Source of the DNA: Streptomyces sp. SCUT-3
Lineage (GTDB): Bacteria; Actinomycetota; Actinomycetes; Streptomycetales; Streptomycetaceae
Length of the DNA stretch: 64,000 nucleotides
Reading direction: 5' to 3'
NCBI RefSeq assembly: GCF_014083985.1
Contig: NZ_CP046907.1
Coordinates: 1,654,001-1,718,000, forward strand
In this document: positions 8,610 through 17,715 of the stretch, in pieces
How the letters are laid out: every line of letters starts with the position of its first letter
Position numbering within the stretch: the stretch's first letter is position 1
The notes under the pieces: generated by a model
Database searches by the model: none
The model's input: only the letters and a program-made list of their open reading frames with translations
What the model was told of the DNA's origin: nothing
Program-made: the position numbers and the translations under genes

Positions 8610-9740
8610 TCACCCGCCGGCCCGCGCCGCCCCTGCCGGGGACCGCCCGCCGGCGGTGACGGCGAACGCGCGGACCGCGACGGCCGCGATCAGCACCGCG
8701 GCCGCCATCTGGACCGCCCACAGGAGCTCGACGGGGGTCGGCGCGCGGAGGACGTCCCCGGTCCCGCCGGGTCCCACCACCGAGGTGAGCAGCGTCCAGC
8801 CGGCGCCGGTGAACAGCACGCCCGTACCGATCCACACGGCGGTCATGACGGTGCCCGTGCGCACCCGCCGCCCCGCCGGGCGCAGCAGTGCCCACAGCCC
8901 CAGGGCCGCGCAGACCGCGGCGATCACGTGCACCCCCTCCGTGAGGCGGACGCCGACTCCGAGCGGGAGCGCGTCCCTCTCGAACAGCGGCACCTCTGCA
9001 CCCGCGGCCCACAGCCCGTGCAGGACCGCGGCGGCAAGAACCGTCGCGGAGGCCGCCGCGGCGACGGTCCGCGCCACCGCGCCGGGCCCGGGGGCGGACG
9101 CCCGGCTCCCGACCGGCTCCGTCAGCGCGCCGCCCCAGCGGGCCCGGACCCACAGGGCGAGAGCCGCCACCAGGGCCAGGCCCTGGACTGTGAACCCGGT
9201 GTACACGACGCCGAACACCCACGGCTGCACCAGGGGGGCCTGGCCTGATCCGGCCGCCTGCGCCTCTCCCCCGCCGTCGGCCCCCAGCAGGAGGACCAGC
9301 CCGGCGACCGGGGCGGCCAGGACGACCGGGACGAGCAGTCCGGTGCCCACCCACGTGGGGAGCAGCAGCGGCCAGGCAGGGGCCCGCAGGCTCCGGGCGC
9401 CGGCCAGGAAGACGCCCACGCCCAGGGCTCCGACGGCCAGGCCGACGGTGAGCATGTTGAGCCAGAAGAAGGCGGGTGCGTCGGCGAGGGCGCCGTCACC
9501 GAGCCCGGTGGTCCCTCCGGTGACCCAGTGGACCTTCAGCGCCAGGTACGGCACGACGGCCACCATCTCCGTCAGGCACAGCAGCCGCAGCGCCCGGCGG
9601 GAACGGGGCCGGTCCCCCGGCGGCCCGTTCCGGGACGCGTCGGCGGACGACTCGGCGGAGGACGACTCGGCGGCGGACGGCGCGGTGGCGGACGGTAAGG
9701 AGGGGAACAGCGCAAGGGGCCGGAGCGGCTTTTCGGTCAT
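8610..9740 (-). CDS. Polytopic membrane protein, unknown function
   Basis: 376 aa. A Ser/Ala-rich cytoplasmic N-terminus (about 1-50) is followed by about eight hydrophobic helices, for example [115 protein letters not shown] and AVQMAAAVLIAAVAV. I do not recognise a family. The start at ATG 9740 has GGAG about nine bases upstream. It converges with the CAP-domain gene (30 bp between the stops), and the AAGEAD-type low complexity at the N-terminus reflects a run of gac/gcc/tcg codons. Confidence 0.65.
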   Translation of the reverse strand: MTEKPLRPLALFPSLPSATAPSAAESSSAESSADASRNGPPGDRPRSRRALRLLCLTEMVAVVPYLALKVHWVTGGTTGLGDGALADAPAFFWLNMLTVGLAVGALGVGVFLAGARSLRAPAWPLLLPTWVGTGLLVPVVLAAPVAGLVLLLGADGGGEAQAAGSGQAPLVQPWVFGVVYTGFTVQGLALVAALALWVRARWGGALTEPVGSRASAPGPGAVARTVAAAASATVLAAAVLHGLWAAGAEVPLFERDALPLGVGVRLTEGVHVIAAVCAALGLWALLRPAGRRVRTGTVMTAVWIGTGVLFTGAGWTLLTSVVGPGGTGDVLRAPTPVELLWAVQMAAAVLIAAVAVRAFAVTAGGRSPAGAARAGG

Positions 9741-9856
9741 GCCCCGATACTCCGGCCGGCGGGCCCGACCGTCGTCGCCCCGCGGCCCGAAGGGGCGTCA
9801 TCCTGCCGGATGATTCCGGGGCCGGGGCGCGCAGTCCCGCGGAACGAGGCCGCGGT

Positions 9857-10771
9857 TCAGCCCGCGGAAGGGCGCGGCGGGCGCTGGCAGGCGGGGCAGT
9901 AGTAGCTGGAGCGGTTCATGAACGGCCGCCGCCGGATGGCGGTCCCGCAGCGGCGGCACGGCTCGTCCTGGCGCCCGTAGGCGTCGAGCGAGCGGTCGAA
10001 GTAGCCGCTCTCCCCGTTGACGTTGACGTACAGGCTGTCGAAGCTGGTGCCGCCCTGGGCCAGGGCCTCGGCCATCACCTCGCGCACCGCCGCGACGAGT
10101 TCGGCGGTGCGGGGGCGGGTCATCGTCGCCGTCGGCCGGTCGTAGTGCATCCGCACCCGCCACAGGGCCTCGTCGGCGTAGATGTTGCCCACGCCGCTGA
10201 TCAGGGACTGGTCGAGCAGGGCGCGCTTGAGGGTGGTGCGGCGGCGGCGCAGGGCGAGGTGGAAGGCGTCCTCGTCGAAGGCCGGGTCCATCGGGTCCCG
10301 GGCGATGTGGGCGACGACCGACGGGGTCGCCTCCGGGTCGTGCGGGTCCGCCTCGTGCACGGACAGGCCGCCGAAGGTCCGCTGGTCCACGAAGCGCAGT
10401 TCGGTGCCGAGGGCGTCGGCGAAGCGCACGCGCACCCGCAGGTGGGTCTCGTCCGGGGCGTCGTGCGGCTGCACCAGGAGCTGCCCGCTCATTCCCAGGT
10501 GCGCCAGCAGCGACTCCCGTGCCCGTCCGGGCGGTGCGTCCTGGGGCTCCGGTGCGGCCCCCGGCTCCTCCAGCGGCAGCCACAGGTACTTGCCGCGCCG
10601 GTGCGGGGCGCCGAGGACGCGGCCGGTCAGCCGTCCGGCGAAGTCGGCCGGGCCGGCGGCGTGCCGTCGCACCGCGCGGGGGTGGCGGACCTCGGCGGAG
10701 GCCACGCGGCGGCCGGCGACCCAGCGCTCCAGTCCGCGCCGGACGACTTCGACCTCGGGGAGTTCGGGCAC
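9857..10771 (-). CDS. mutM: Formamidopyrimidine-DNA glycosylase (MutM/Fpg)
   Basis: 304 aa. The GTG start at 10771 is chosen because the family's obligatory PELPEVE follows directly, so Pro2 becomes the catalytic N-terminal nucleophile, and CAGGAG lies about seven bases upstream. The helix-two-turn-helix region contains [20 protein letters not shown], and the C-terminal zinc finger has CRRC and CPAC pairs ([12 protein letters not shown] and YYCPACQ). The enzyme removes 8-oxoguanine and Fapy lesions and cleaves the abasic site. It lies downstream of rnc in the conserved rnc-mutM-smc neighbourhood. The longer open frame (to 10900) would bury the catalytic Pro and is rejected. Confidence 0.96.
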   Translation of the reverse strand: MPELPEVEVVRRGLERWVAGRRVASAEVRHPRAVRRHAAGPADFAGRLTGRVLGAPHRRGKYLWLPLEEPGAAPEPQDAPPGRARESLLAHLGMSGQLLVQPHDAPDETHLRVRVRFADALGTELRFVDQRTFGGLSVHEADPHDPEATPSVVAHIARDPMDPAFDEDAFHLALRRRRTTLKRALLDQSLISGVGNIYADEALWRVRMHYDRPTATMTRPRTAELVAAVREVMAEALAQGGTSFDSLYVNVNGESGYFDRSLDAYGRQDEPCRRCGTAIRRRPFMNRSSYYCPACQRPPRPSAG

Positions 10772-10895
10772 GGGAACGCTCCTGGAACGGGGAAGCGGGA
10801 CGGTGGGAAGGGGTGGGACGGGAACGGAAGGCGGGAGGGGGCGGGACTGCACGGGACGCGGGCGGGGCCCGGCGGGCGGGCGCGGGCCGCGGACG

Positions 10896-10932
10896 CGCAC
10901 GGCCCACCTGGCGGATGCCGGTGGGCCGTGCG
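10896..10932 (-). terminator. Hairpin downstream of rnc
   Basis: Perfect 13-bp GC-rich stem (10896-10908 with 10920-10932) and an 11-nt loop, 24 bp past the rnc stop on the minus strand; no T tract. Confidence 0.55.
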
Positions 10933-10956
10933 ACTGGTGCCGGTGCGGACCGGCCG

Positions 10957-11747
10957 CTACAGGGCGGCCGTCTCCGCGGAGTCCGCGGGCGCGGGACCGC
11001 CGGAGGCGGCCTCCTGCTGCTCGCGGATGGTGTTCCAGGCCGCCTCGGCGGCCTGCTGCTCGGCTTCCTTCTTGCTGCGGCCGGTGCCGGTGCCGTACTC
11101 GACACCACCGACGCGGGCGGCAGCCGTGAAGGTCTTCTCGTGGTCCGGCCCCGACTCGCTGACCAGGTACTCCGGGACGCCGATGCCCGCCGTCGCGGTG
11201 AGCTCCTGGAGGCTGGTCTTCCAGTCCAGTCCGGCCCCGAGGTTGGAGGACTTCTCGATGAGCGGGTCGAAGAGCCGGTGGATCAGCTCGGTGGCCGCCT
11301 TGAGTCCCTGGTCGAGGTAGACCGCGCCGATGACGGCCTCCAGGGTGTCCGCCAGGATCGACGCCTTGTCCCGGCCGCCGGTCCCCTCCTCGCCCCGGCC
11401 GAGCCGGACGAAGGTGCCCAGCTCCAGCCCCGGGCCACCTCTGCGAGGGCCCGCGAGTTGACCACCGCGGCCCGGAGCTTGGCCAGCTGGCCCTCCGGCA
11501 GGTCGGGGTGGACGCGGTAGAGCGTGTCCGTCACGACCAGGCCGAGCACGGAGTCCCCGAGGAACTCCAGCCGCTCGTTGGTGGGCAGGCCGCCGTTCTC
11601 GTACGCGAAGGAGCGGTGGGTCAGCGAACGCACCAGAAGGGCGGGATCGAGTGTGTACCCGAGCCGCCCTTCCAGGAGCGTGAGGGACGAGGCCGTCTGC
11701 GCCGGCTCGCTCCCGCGGCTGCGGGAGGGCTTGGTGGCGTCCGACAT
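10957..11747 (-). pseudogene. rnc: Ribonuclease III, broken by a one-base deletion (or sequencing error)
   Basis: Read across the break it encodes about 263 aa, a full-length RNase III, which cleaves double-stranded RNA in rRNA processing and regulation (AbsB in Streptomyces). The first frame gives the catalytic signature [14 protein letters not shown] and [11 protein letters not shown], then becomes nonsense. After adding one C near 11427 the expected [33 protein letters not shown] and a complete dsRNA-binding domain (DWKTSLQEL to [10 protein letters not shown]) follow, to TAG at 10957-10959. I take ATG 11747 as start; a GTG at 11759, 7 bp after the rpmF stop, is an alternative. Because both halves are otherwise intact, either a very recent mutation or a read error in a GC run is likely. 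Confidence 0.85.
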
Positions 11748-11766
11748 AGCGCCTCTCACCCGCCGA

Positions 11767-11940
11767 TCAGACCTCGAGGACCTGACGACGGTTGTAGGTG
11801 CCGCAGCTCGGGCACGCGATGTGCTGCAGCTTCGGCTCGTGGCAGCGCTCGCACGCCACGAGGGTCGGAACCGCAGCCTTCCACTGCGAACGGCGGTGGC
11901 GCGTGTTGCTGCGCGACATCTTCCGCTTCGGAACAGCCAC
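11767..11940 (-). CDS. rpmF: 50S ribosomal protein L32
   Basis: 57 aa, too short for most gene calls but certain. It starts with GTG at 11940 and reads [20 protein letters not shown]. The zinc-ribbon cysteines are intact (CERC and CPSC, residues about 30-46), so this is the Zn-binding form, and the protein ends RRQVLEV. L32 is a structural component of the large subunit near the peptidyl transferase region. It lies directly downstream of the YceD/DUF177 gene (2 bp gap) and 7-19 bp upstream of rnc, the classical yceD-rpmF pairing. Confidence 0.97.
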   Translation of the reverse strand: MAVPKRKMSRSNTRHRRSQWKAAVPTLVACERCHEPKLQHIACPSCGTYNRRQVLEV

Positions 11941-11942
11941 GG

Positions 11943-12575
11943 CTACTTCTCCTGGTTCTCGTCGGCGCCGTCGGCGCCGCTCGCGTCATCGGTCGCGCCG
12001 TCCTCGGTGGAGTCGGCGAATCCCTTCAGTGCCGCCCACCGGATGTCGACGGCTTCGTGGTGGTGGTCCGGGTCGTCCGCGAGCCGCTCTCCGCACTCGG
12101 AGCACAGGCCCGGGCAGTCCTCCCGGCACACCGGCTGCAGGGGCAGTGAAAGCACCACCGCGTCCCGCAGCACGGGCTCGAGGCCGATCAGATCGTCCTC
12201 GACAACGAGTTCCTCCTCCTCGTCGCCGTCCTCGTCCGGGGCGGGCTTGACGCCGCCCCGCCGGTCGTCGGCGTCGGGGTAGGAGTACATCTCCTGGAAG
12301 CGCACGTCCAGCTGCTGCTCGACGGGCTCCAGACAGCGTACGCACTCTCCTTCGAGCGGTGCGGTGGCGGTCCCCGTGACGAGCACGCCCTCCATCACCG
12401 ACTCGAGGCGCAGGTCCAGCTCGACCGTCGCGCCCTCGGGGACGCCGATCACGTCGAGACCGAGGTCCGCGGGAGCCGGCACCGAGCGGGAGACCTTCTT
12501 CATCGCGCCAGGACGACGGCCCAGCTCGCGTGTGTCGAACACGAGCGGGTCGCGGTGGTCAAGGCGGGCGTTCAG
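11943..12575 (-). CDS. YceD/DUF177 family protein
   Basis: About 210 aa if started at CTG 12575, or 199 aa from GTG 12542. The core has [33 protein letters not shown], the cysteine segment [21 protein letters not shown], and [16 protein letters not shown], the conserved DUF177 cysteine cluster (about residues 150-165). The family is linked to 23S rRNA processing and ribosome assembly and is nearly always next to rpmF, as here. The eleven codons before the GTG read [11 protein letters not shown], which from memory matches the conserved N-terminus of actinobacterial homologues, yet no ATG/GTG/TTG lies in frame before an upstream stop. A CTG start is therefore possible. Confidence 0.88.
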   Translation of the reverse strand: MNARLDHRDPLVFDTRELGRRPGAMKKVSRSVPAPADLGLDVIGVPEGATVELDLRLESVMEGVLVTGTATAPLEGECVRCLEPVEQQLDVRFQEMYSYPDADDRRGGVKPAPDEDGDEEEELVVEDDLIGLEPVLRDAVVLSLPLQPVCREDCPGLCSECGERLADDPDHHHEAVDIRWAALKGFADSTEDGATDDASGADGADENQEK

Positions 12576-12712
12576 GGCTTCCTGCTTTCCTCGGTGTGGC
12601 CTTCCCGGACACGGTCACGGGCAGCCGACATCACCAGCACTCCGAACAGCTGGAGGTGTCAGGATAACGGACGCGCCGTCCTGCCCCAACTCGCCCCTTG
12701 CGCCCCGGGCCG

Positions 12713-13972
12713 TCAACGGCCCTGGTCCAGCTCCCGCAGCCGGTCCAGGTCGATCATGGCGGTGTCGAAGAAGCTGGTCTCGTCCAGTCCGCCACCGGGC
12801 AGGGGGGCCGCCGCGGAGGGCTGCTGAGGGAGGGCCGGCTGCGAGGACTGCGCCTGCTGCTGCCAGTCGTGGCCGGCGCCGTACGCGCCCTGCCCGTACG
12901 CGTCCTGTCCGTACCCGTCCTGCCCGTAGGCGCCCTGGCCGTGCGTGCCCCGGCCGTCGCCGGGCTGCCCGTAGGGGTCCTGGGCGTAGGGGGCCTGGCC
13001 GTAGGAGTCCTGGGCGTAGCCGTCCTGCGTGTAGGGCTGCTGGGCGTAGCCGTCCTGGGCGTAGGGCTGCTCCTGCCCGTACCCGGACTGCGCGTAGGCG
13101 TCCTGGCCGTAGCCGGACTGCTGGTGGTCGTAGCCGCCGTCCCCGTACTGCGCGGCGGGCGCGTACGGGTCCGGGTACGCCTCGGCGGGCGCGTGGCCCG
13201 GCTGCTGCGGGGCGGGCCGCACCGGGACCTCGGGGACCTCCGAGGGCACCCCGGCAAGGCCGGCCAGGTACTCGGCGTCGCTCTGCGCGCCGCCGGGGAG
13301 CGCCATCGAGTCCTGGGCCGCCATGTGGGCGGCGAGGTCGTCGGCCTCGCGGTGGCCGACGAGCTTGAGCCGGCCGCGGCCGACCGCCTCCAGCGTCTTG
13401 GACAAAACGGCCTCGAAGGCGCCGAGCTTGGCGTCCACGTACGCGTCGGCGCGGCGGCGCAGGGTCTCGGGGTCCGAGCTGCGCTCGGGGGCGTCCTCGT
13501 CGGCCGTTCCGTGCTCGTCGAGGCCCGGGCCGCGGCCCAGGAGCTTCTCGCGGCCCCGGTCCACGGAGCCGATGGTCTTGGTCAGGACGACCTCGAAGTT
13601 GGCGAGCTTGCTGTCGACGTAGTCGTCGGCCTCCGCCCGGACCTCCTCGGCCTCGCGCCGGGCCTCGGCCAGGATCCGGTCCGCCTCCTCCTGGGAGCGC
13701 AGGGCGATCTCCGTGGCGGAGAGCAGCGAGGCGCGCTCGGCCTGCGCGGCCTCGATGATCCGCTCCGCCTCCCGGCGGGCCTCGACGACCACCTGCTCCC
13801 GGTCGCCCAGCACGCTCTGCGCCTGCGCCAGGGAGTCGGGCAGCGCGGAGCGGACCTCGTCGAGCAGGGCGAGCAGGTCCGACCGGTTGACCACGCAGGA
13901 CGCCGACATGGGCATGGCACGGGCGCCCTCGACCACCGCGACGATCTCGTCCAGCTTCTTCTGCACGTCCAC
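12713..13972 (-). CDS. sepIVA: SepIVA-like/DivIVA-type coiled-coil cell division protein with YGQ-rich tail
   Basis: 419 aa, GTG start at 13972 (VDVQKKLDEIVAVVEGAR). The N-terminal 230 residues are rich in charged heptads (REAERIIEAAQAERAS, RSQEEADRILAEARREAEE) and predicted to form long coiled coils, interrupted by an acidic stretch near 155-170. Residues about 285-385 are a low-complexity tail built from repeats such as YGQDGYGQDAYGQ and YAQDGYAQQPYTQ. Homologues next to DUF177/rpmF/rnc correspond to Mycobacterium Rv2927c (SepIVA), a DivIVA-domain protein acting in septation and polar growth; I infer a similar role. The gene sits upstream of DUF177 on the same strand with a 137-170 bp gap. 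Confidence 0.78.
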   Translation of the reverse strand: MDVQKKLDEIVAVVEGARAMPMSASCVVNRSDLLALLDEVRSALPDSLAQAQSVLGDREQVVVEARREAERIIEAAQAERASLLSATEIALRSQEEADRILAEARREAEEVRAEADDYVDSKLANFEVVLTKTIGSVDRGREKLLGRGPGLDEHGTADEDAPERSSDPETLRRRADAYVDAKLGAFEAVLSKTLEAVGRGRLKLVGHREADDLAAHMAAQDSMALPGGAQSDAEYLAGLAGVPSEVPEVPVRPAPQQPGHAPAEAYPDPYAPAAQYGDGGYDHQQSGYGQDAYAQSGYGQEQPYAQDGYAQQPYTQDGYAQDSYGQAPYAQDPYGQPGDGRGTHGQGAYGQDGYGQDAYGQGAYGAGHDWQQQAQSSQPALPQQPSAAAPLPGGGLDETSFFDTAMIDLDRLRELDQGR

Positions 13973-14113
13973 TTCGACTCAGGCTCTCCTCGGGCTGGGT
14001 CCGCCCGGGACCGGGCGGACCGGAACGACTCTACGTCCATCCGCCCGCCGGGCGGGGCCGGTTGACGGGGCGTCGCCCCCCGGGGGCCGCCGGGCCCGCG
14101 GCGGGCCGGCGGG

Positions 14114-14623
14114 TCAGCGGGCGGCCAGCCGCTCGGTCAGTTCCCCGAGCACCTCCGCGGGGACCAGGTGGGAGACGTCGCCCCCGTAGGCGGCGACCTC
14201 CTTGACCAGGCTGGAGGAGAGGAAGCTGTACGTGGGGTTGGTGGGGACGAAGAGCGTCTCCACCCCGGACAGGCCGTGGTTCATCTGGGCCATCTGCAGC
14301 TCGTAGTCGAAGTCGCTGACGGCGCGCAGGCCCTTGACGATGGCCGGGATGTCCCGCTCCTTGCAGAAGTCGACCAGCAGGCCGTGGAAGGCCTCCACCA
14401 CGACGTTCCCGAACTCGGCGGTGACCCGTTCGATCAGCCGCATCCGCTCGTCGATGGTGAACAGGCCCTGCTTGGACTTGTTGATCATCACTGCGACGTG
14501 CACCACGTCGTACAGCTTCGAGGCACGGCCGATGATGTCGAGATGCCCGTTGGTGATGGGGTCGAACGACCCCGGGCAGACTGCACGGCGCAACGGTGGT
14601 TCCTCGCTTCCGGGTCCGGTCAT
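14114..14623 (-). CDS. coaD: Phosphopantetheine adenylyltransferase
   Basis: 169 aa. The nucleotidyltransferase signature [20 protein letters not shown] (about residues 12-31) includes the His of the T/HxGH motif (NGHL); substrate-binding segments [29 protein letters not shown] and the second signature [15 protein letters not shown] are all present. The enzyme makes dephospho-CoA from 4'-phosphopantetheine and ATP. The ATG at 14623 overlaps the rsmD stop as ATGA, indicating translational coupling; homologues often begin at the RRAVCPG segment, so a TTG at 14593 with gaggaa upstream is an alternative start. Confidence 0.96.
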   Translation of the reverse strand: MTGPGSEEPPLRRAVCPGSFDPITNGHLDIIGRASKLYDVVHVAVMINKSKQGLFTIDERMRLIERVTAEFGNVVVEAFHGLLVDFCKERDIPAIVKGLRAVSDFDYELQMAQMNHGLSGVETLFVPTNPTYSFLSSSLVKEVAAYGGDVSHLVPAEVLGELTERLAAR

Positions 14624-15216
14624 GGCGCTTCAGCTGTGGGTTCCGAAGCTCCGTCGGCGGCGCGACCGTACCAAAGCGTCCCCTCGCCGTAGCGGCGGGC
14701 CCTGAGTGCCTCGAACCCGTCCGGCCACTGGTACTCGCCGCCCCTCGTCCTGCGTTCCACAGTGACCAGGGCACCGGCCGCGAGCCACCCTCCCGCGGCG
14801 AGTGTGAGCAGGATCTCCCGGACCTCCTCGTCGGTGACGGAGTAGGGCGGGTCGAGGAAGACCACGTCGTACGGCTCCTCCGGAGGGGGTCCGGCGATCA
14901 CCTGCCGGGCCCGTCCGGCGTGCACCCGGGCCCCGGGCAGGCCCACCGTGCGGGCGTTCTCCCGGACGGTGCGGGCGGCCCGCGGGTCGGCCTCGACGAG
15001 CAGCGCGTGGCCGGCGCCCCGGGAGAGGGCCTCGAGTCCCACCGCGCCGGAGCCGGCGAACAGGTCCAGCACCCGGGCCCCGTGCAGGGTGCCGCGCAGC
15101 GACTCCCAGGTGGAGAACAGCCCTTCGCGTGCCCGGTCGGAGGTGGGGCGGGTGCCCTGCCCCGGCGGCACGGCCAGCCGGCGGCCCCCGGCGGCCCCGG
15201 CGATCACGCGCGTCAT
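14620..15216 (-). CDS. rsmD: 16S rRNA (guanine(966)-N(2))-methyltransferase RsmD
   Basis: 198 aa, ATG at 15216, beginning [19 protein letters not shown], typical of the family. The [16 protein letters not shown] segment and the SAM-binding motif [20 protein letters not shown] (about residues 51-70) are present, and the catalytic motif IV reads FLDPPYS (about 118-124). The enzyme methylates G966 of 16S rRNA during 30S assembly. It is coupled to coaD by a 4-bp overlap, the standard rsmD-coaD pair. The open frame continues upstream to 17697 antisense-in-frame to recG, which is not real coding. Confidence 0.95.
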   Translation of the reverse strand: MTRVIAGAAGGRRLAVPPGQGTRPTSDRAREGLFSTWESLRGTLHGARVLDLFAGSGAVGLEALSRGAGHALLVEADPRAARTVRENARTVGLPGARVHAGRARQVIAGPPPEEPYDVVFLDPPYSVTDEEVREILLTLAAGGWLAAGALVTVERRTRGGEYQWPDGFEALRARRYGEGTLWYGRAADGASEPTAEAP

Positions 15217-15395
15217 CTGCGGTTCCCTAACGTGTGGCGTGGGGCGGCGGGCGGAGCGCGTCCGCCGCCTCCACCACGATATGCGGCCCCGGACACCGGA
15301 GCGGTCCGGTGTCCCGGGCGGCCCCCGCCGGGACGGCCCGGGCGGGGCGACAGGGCGGTGCGCGGCGGGGCAAGGCGCGGCGGGGGCGGGGCGGC

Positions 15396-17666
15396 TCAGC
15401 CCTTGTCCAGGTACTCCGCGCGCCGGGCGTCGAGCAGGCTGTCCAGGGCGCTGCGCAGCTCCGGGTGTGCGGCCAGCTCCGGGTCGGCGGCGACCAGCGC
15501 GGCCGCCTCGTGGCGGGCGGCGGCGATGACCTCCTCGTCGTCCATGACGGCGAGCATGCGCAGCGAGGAGCGGGCCCCGGACTGGGCCTGGCCGAGCACG
15601 TCGCCCTCGCGGCGCTGCTCGAGGTCGATGCGGGAGAGTTCGAAGCCGTCCAGGGTGGCCGCGACCGCGTCCAGGCGGGTGCGGGCGGGGGTGCCCTCGG
15701 GCATGTCGCTGACGAGCAGGCACAGTCCGGGCGCCGATCCGCGGCCGACGCGGCCGCGGAGCTGGTGCAGCTGGGAGACGCCGAACCGGTCGGCGTCCAT
15801 GATCACCATCGCCGTGGCGTTGGGCACGTTGACGCCGACCTCGATGACGGTGGTGGCGACCAGGACGTCGACCTCGCCGTCGGAGAAGCGGCGCATCACG
15901 TCGTCCTTGGCGTCGGGCTGCATGCGGCCGTGCAGCACCTCCACCCGCAGGCCGGCCAGCGGGCCGGCGGCGAGCCTGTCCGCCGTCTCCAGGACGGCCA
16001 GGGGCGGGCGGCGCTCCTCCCCGCCGTCCGGGCCGTCGCCGTCGGGGCCGTCCCCGTCGGGACCGTCGCCGCCGGGGCCTGCCGCGCTCCTCCCCCGCGC
16101 CCCGCCGCGCTGCTCCTTCTCGTCCTGCTCGTCGCCGATGCGCGGGCAGACCACGTAGGCCTGGTGGCCGCCCTCGACCTCCTCGCGGACCCGGTCCCAG
16201 GCGCGCGCCAGGAAGTGCGGCTTGTCCTTGGCGGGGACCACGTGCGTGGCGATGGGCGAGCGGCCGGCGGGGAGCTGGTCCAGCACCGAGGTCTCCAGGT
16301 CGCCGAAGACCGTCATCGCCACCGTGCGCGGGATGGGGGTGGCGGTCATCACCAGCAGGTGCGGGGGCTGCGCGGCCTTGGCGCGCAGGGCGTCGCGCTG
16401 CTCCACCCCGAAGCGGTGCTGCTCGTCCACGACGACCAGTCCCAGGTCGTGGAAGCGCACCACGTCCTCGATCAGGGCGTGGGTGCCGACGACGATGCCC
16501 GCCTCGCCGGTGGCCAGGTCCAGCAGCGCCCGCCGGCGGGCGGCGGCCCCCATGGAGCCGGTCAGCAGCACGACCTTGGTGGCCCTCTCCGCCCCGCCGA
16601 GCATGCCCCCCTCCGCCAGGTCGCCCATCATCGCGGTGATGGAGCGGTGGTGCTGCTGGGCGAGGACCTCGGTGGGCGCGAGCATCGCGGCCTGCCCGCC
16701 GGTGTCGACGACGGCGAGCATGGCCCGCAGCCCCACCATCGTCTTGCCCGAGCCGACCTCGCCCTGCAGGAGCCGGTGCATGGGGTGTTCGCGCGCCAGG
16801 TCGGCGAAGATCTCCGCGGAGACCTTCTCCTGGCCCTCGGTGAGGGTGAACGGCAGGCGCGCGTCGAACGCGTCCAGCAGCCCGCCGGCCGTGCGGGGGC
16901 GGGGCACGGCGGGGAGGGCGGAGTCGGCGAGGCGGCGGCGGGCCAGTTCGGCCTGGAGGACGAACGCCTCGTCCCACTTGAGGCGTTCGCGGGCGTCGGC
17001 CACGTCCGCCTTCGTGCGCGGGCGGTGGACCTTGGTCAGCGCCTCGGGGAGCGCGACCAGGCCGCGCCCGTCGCGCAGCGCGGGCGGCAGCGGGTCGGTG
17101 ACGCCCTCCCAGCCGGTGGCCTGGAGGGAGTCCAGGAGGGTGTCGACGGCCTTGGCGATCTTCCAGGTGGGCAGTTTGGCCGAGGCCGGGTAGATCGGCA
17201 GGAGCCGGCCGGCGAACTCCTCCGCGGCGTCCTCCCCCGGCTCGCCGTCCAGCAGGGCGTACTCGGGGTGGGCGAGCTGGCGGGTGCGGTTGAACACCGT
17301 CACCTTGCCGGCGAACATGCCGCGCCGGCCGGGGACGAGGGCCTTGTGGTGCATGTGGGCGGCCCGGCTGAAGAAGACCAGGGTCAGGTGCCCGCTGCCG
17401 TCGGTGACGAGCACCTCCAGCCGCACGCCCCTGCCCTGGTTGTAGCGCTTGAGCTCGGCCCTGGCGACGCGGGCGACGACGGTGACGTGCTCGTCGACGG
17501 GCAGCTCGGAGAGCCGGGTCAGCTCCCCGCGCTCGGCGTAGCGGCGCGGGTAGTGGTGCAGCAGGTCCCCCGCGGTGTGCAGGTCGAGGGCGTCGGCGAA
17601 CACCTTGGCGGTGCGGTCGCCGACCGTCTTGCGCAGCGGTTCGTCCAGGGCAGCCACGCCGTCCAT
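15396..17666 (-). CDS. recG: ATP-dependent DNA helicase RecG
   Basis: 756 aa. An N-terminal wedge/OB domain (residues about 50-180) is followed by the SF2 helicase core: Walker A LQGEVGSGKTMVG (about 300), the DEQH box VVVDEQHRFGVEQR (about 410), motif III VMTATPIPRT and the C-terminal QLRGRVGRG (motif VI). RecG rescues stalled replication forks and branch-migrates Holliday junctions. ATG at 17666. An unusual Gly/Asp/Pro insert with repeats GDGPDGDGPDGDGPD lies in the second RecA-like domain (about residues 515-550), after the segment IGDEQDEKEQ; it is probably a surface loop. It is upstream of rsmD by 179 bp, so not tightly coupled. Confidence 0.97.
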   Translation of the reverse strand: MDGVAALDEPLRKTVGDRTAKVFADALDLHTAGDLLHHYPRRYAERGELTRLSELPVDEHVTVVARVARAELKRYNQGRGVRLEVLVTDGSGHLTLVFFSRAAHMHHKALVPGRRGMFAGKVTVFNRTRQLAHPEYALLDGEPGEDAAEEFAGRLLPIYPASAKLPTWKIAKAVDTLLDSLQATGWEGVTDPLPPALRDGRGLVALPEALTKVHRPRTKADVADARERLKWDEAFVLQAELARRRLADSALPAVPRPRTAGGLLDAFDARLPFTLTEGQEKVSAEIFADLAREHPMHRLLQGEVGSGKTMVGLRAMLAVVDTGGQAAMLAPTEVLAQQHHRSITAMMGDLAEGGMLGGAERATKVVLLTGSMGAAARRRALLDLATGEAGIVVGTHALIEDVVRFHDLGLVVVDEQHRFGVEQRDALRAKAAQPPHLLVMTATPIPRTVAMTVFGDLETSVLDQLPAGRSPIATHVVPAKDKPHFLARAWDRVREEVEGGHQAYVVCPRIGDEQDEKEQRGGARGRSAAGPGGDGPDGDGPDGDGPDGGEERRPPLAVLETADRLAAGPLAGLRVEVLHGRMQPDAKDDVMRRFSDGEVDVLVATTVIEVGVNVPNATAMVIMDADRFGVSQLHQLRGRVGRGSAPGLCLLVSDMPEGTPARTRLDAVAATLDGFELSRIDLEQRREGDVLGQAQSGARSSLRMLAVMDDEEVIAAARHEAAALVAADPELAAHPELRSALDSLLDARRAEYLDKG

Positions 17667-17715
17667 TCCACACCATGGGGCGGACAGTGCGGGGCACCCG
17701 GGCCGCCCGGCCGGT

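Noticed and set aside
12850-13140. Tandem repeat array in intergenic DNA
   Set aside because: It is coding: the YGQ tail of the SepIVA-like protein, in frame throughout.
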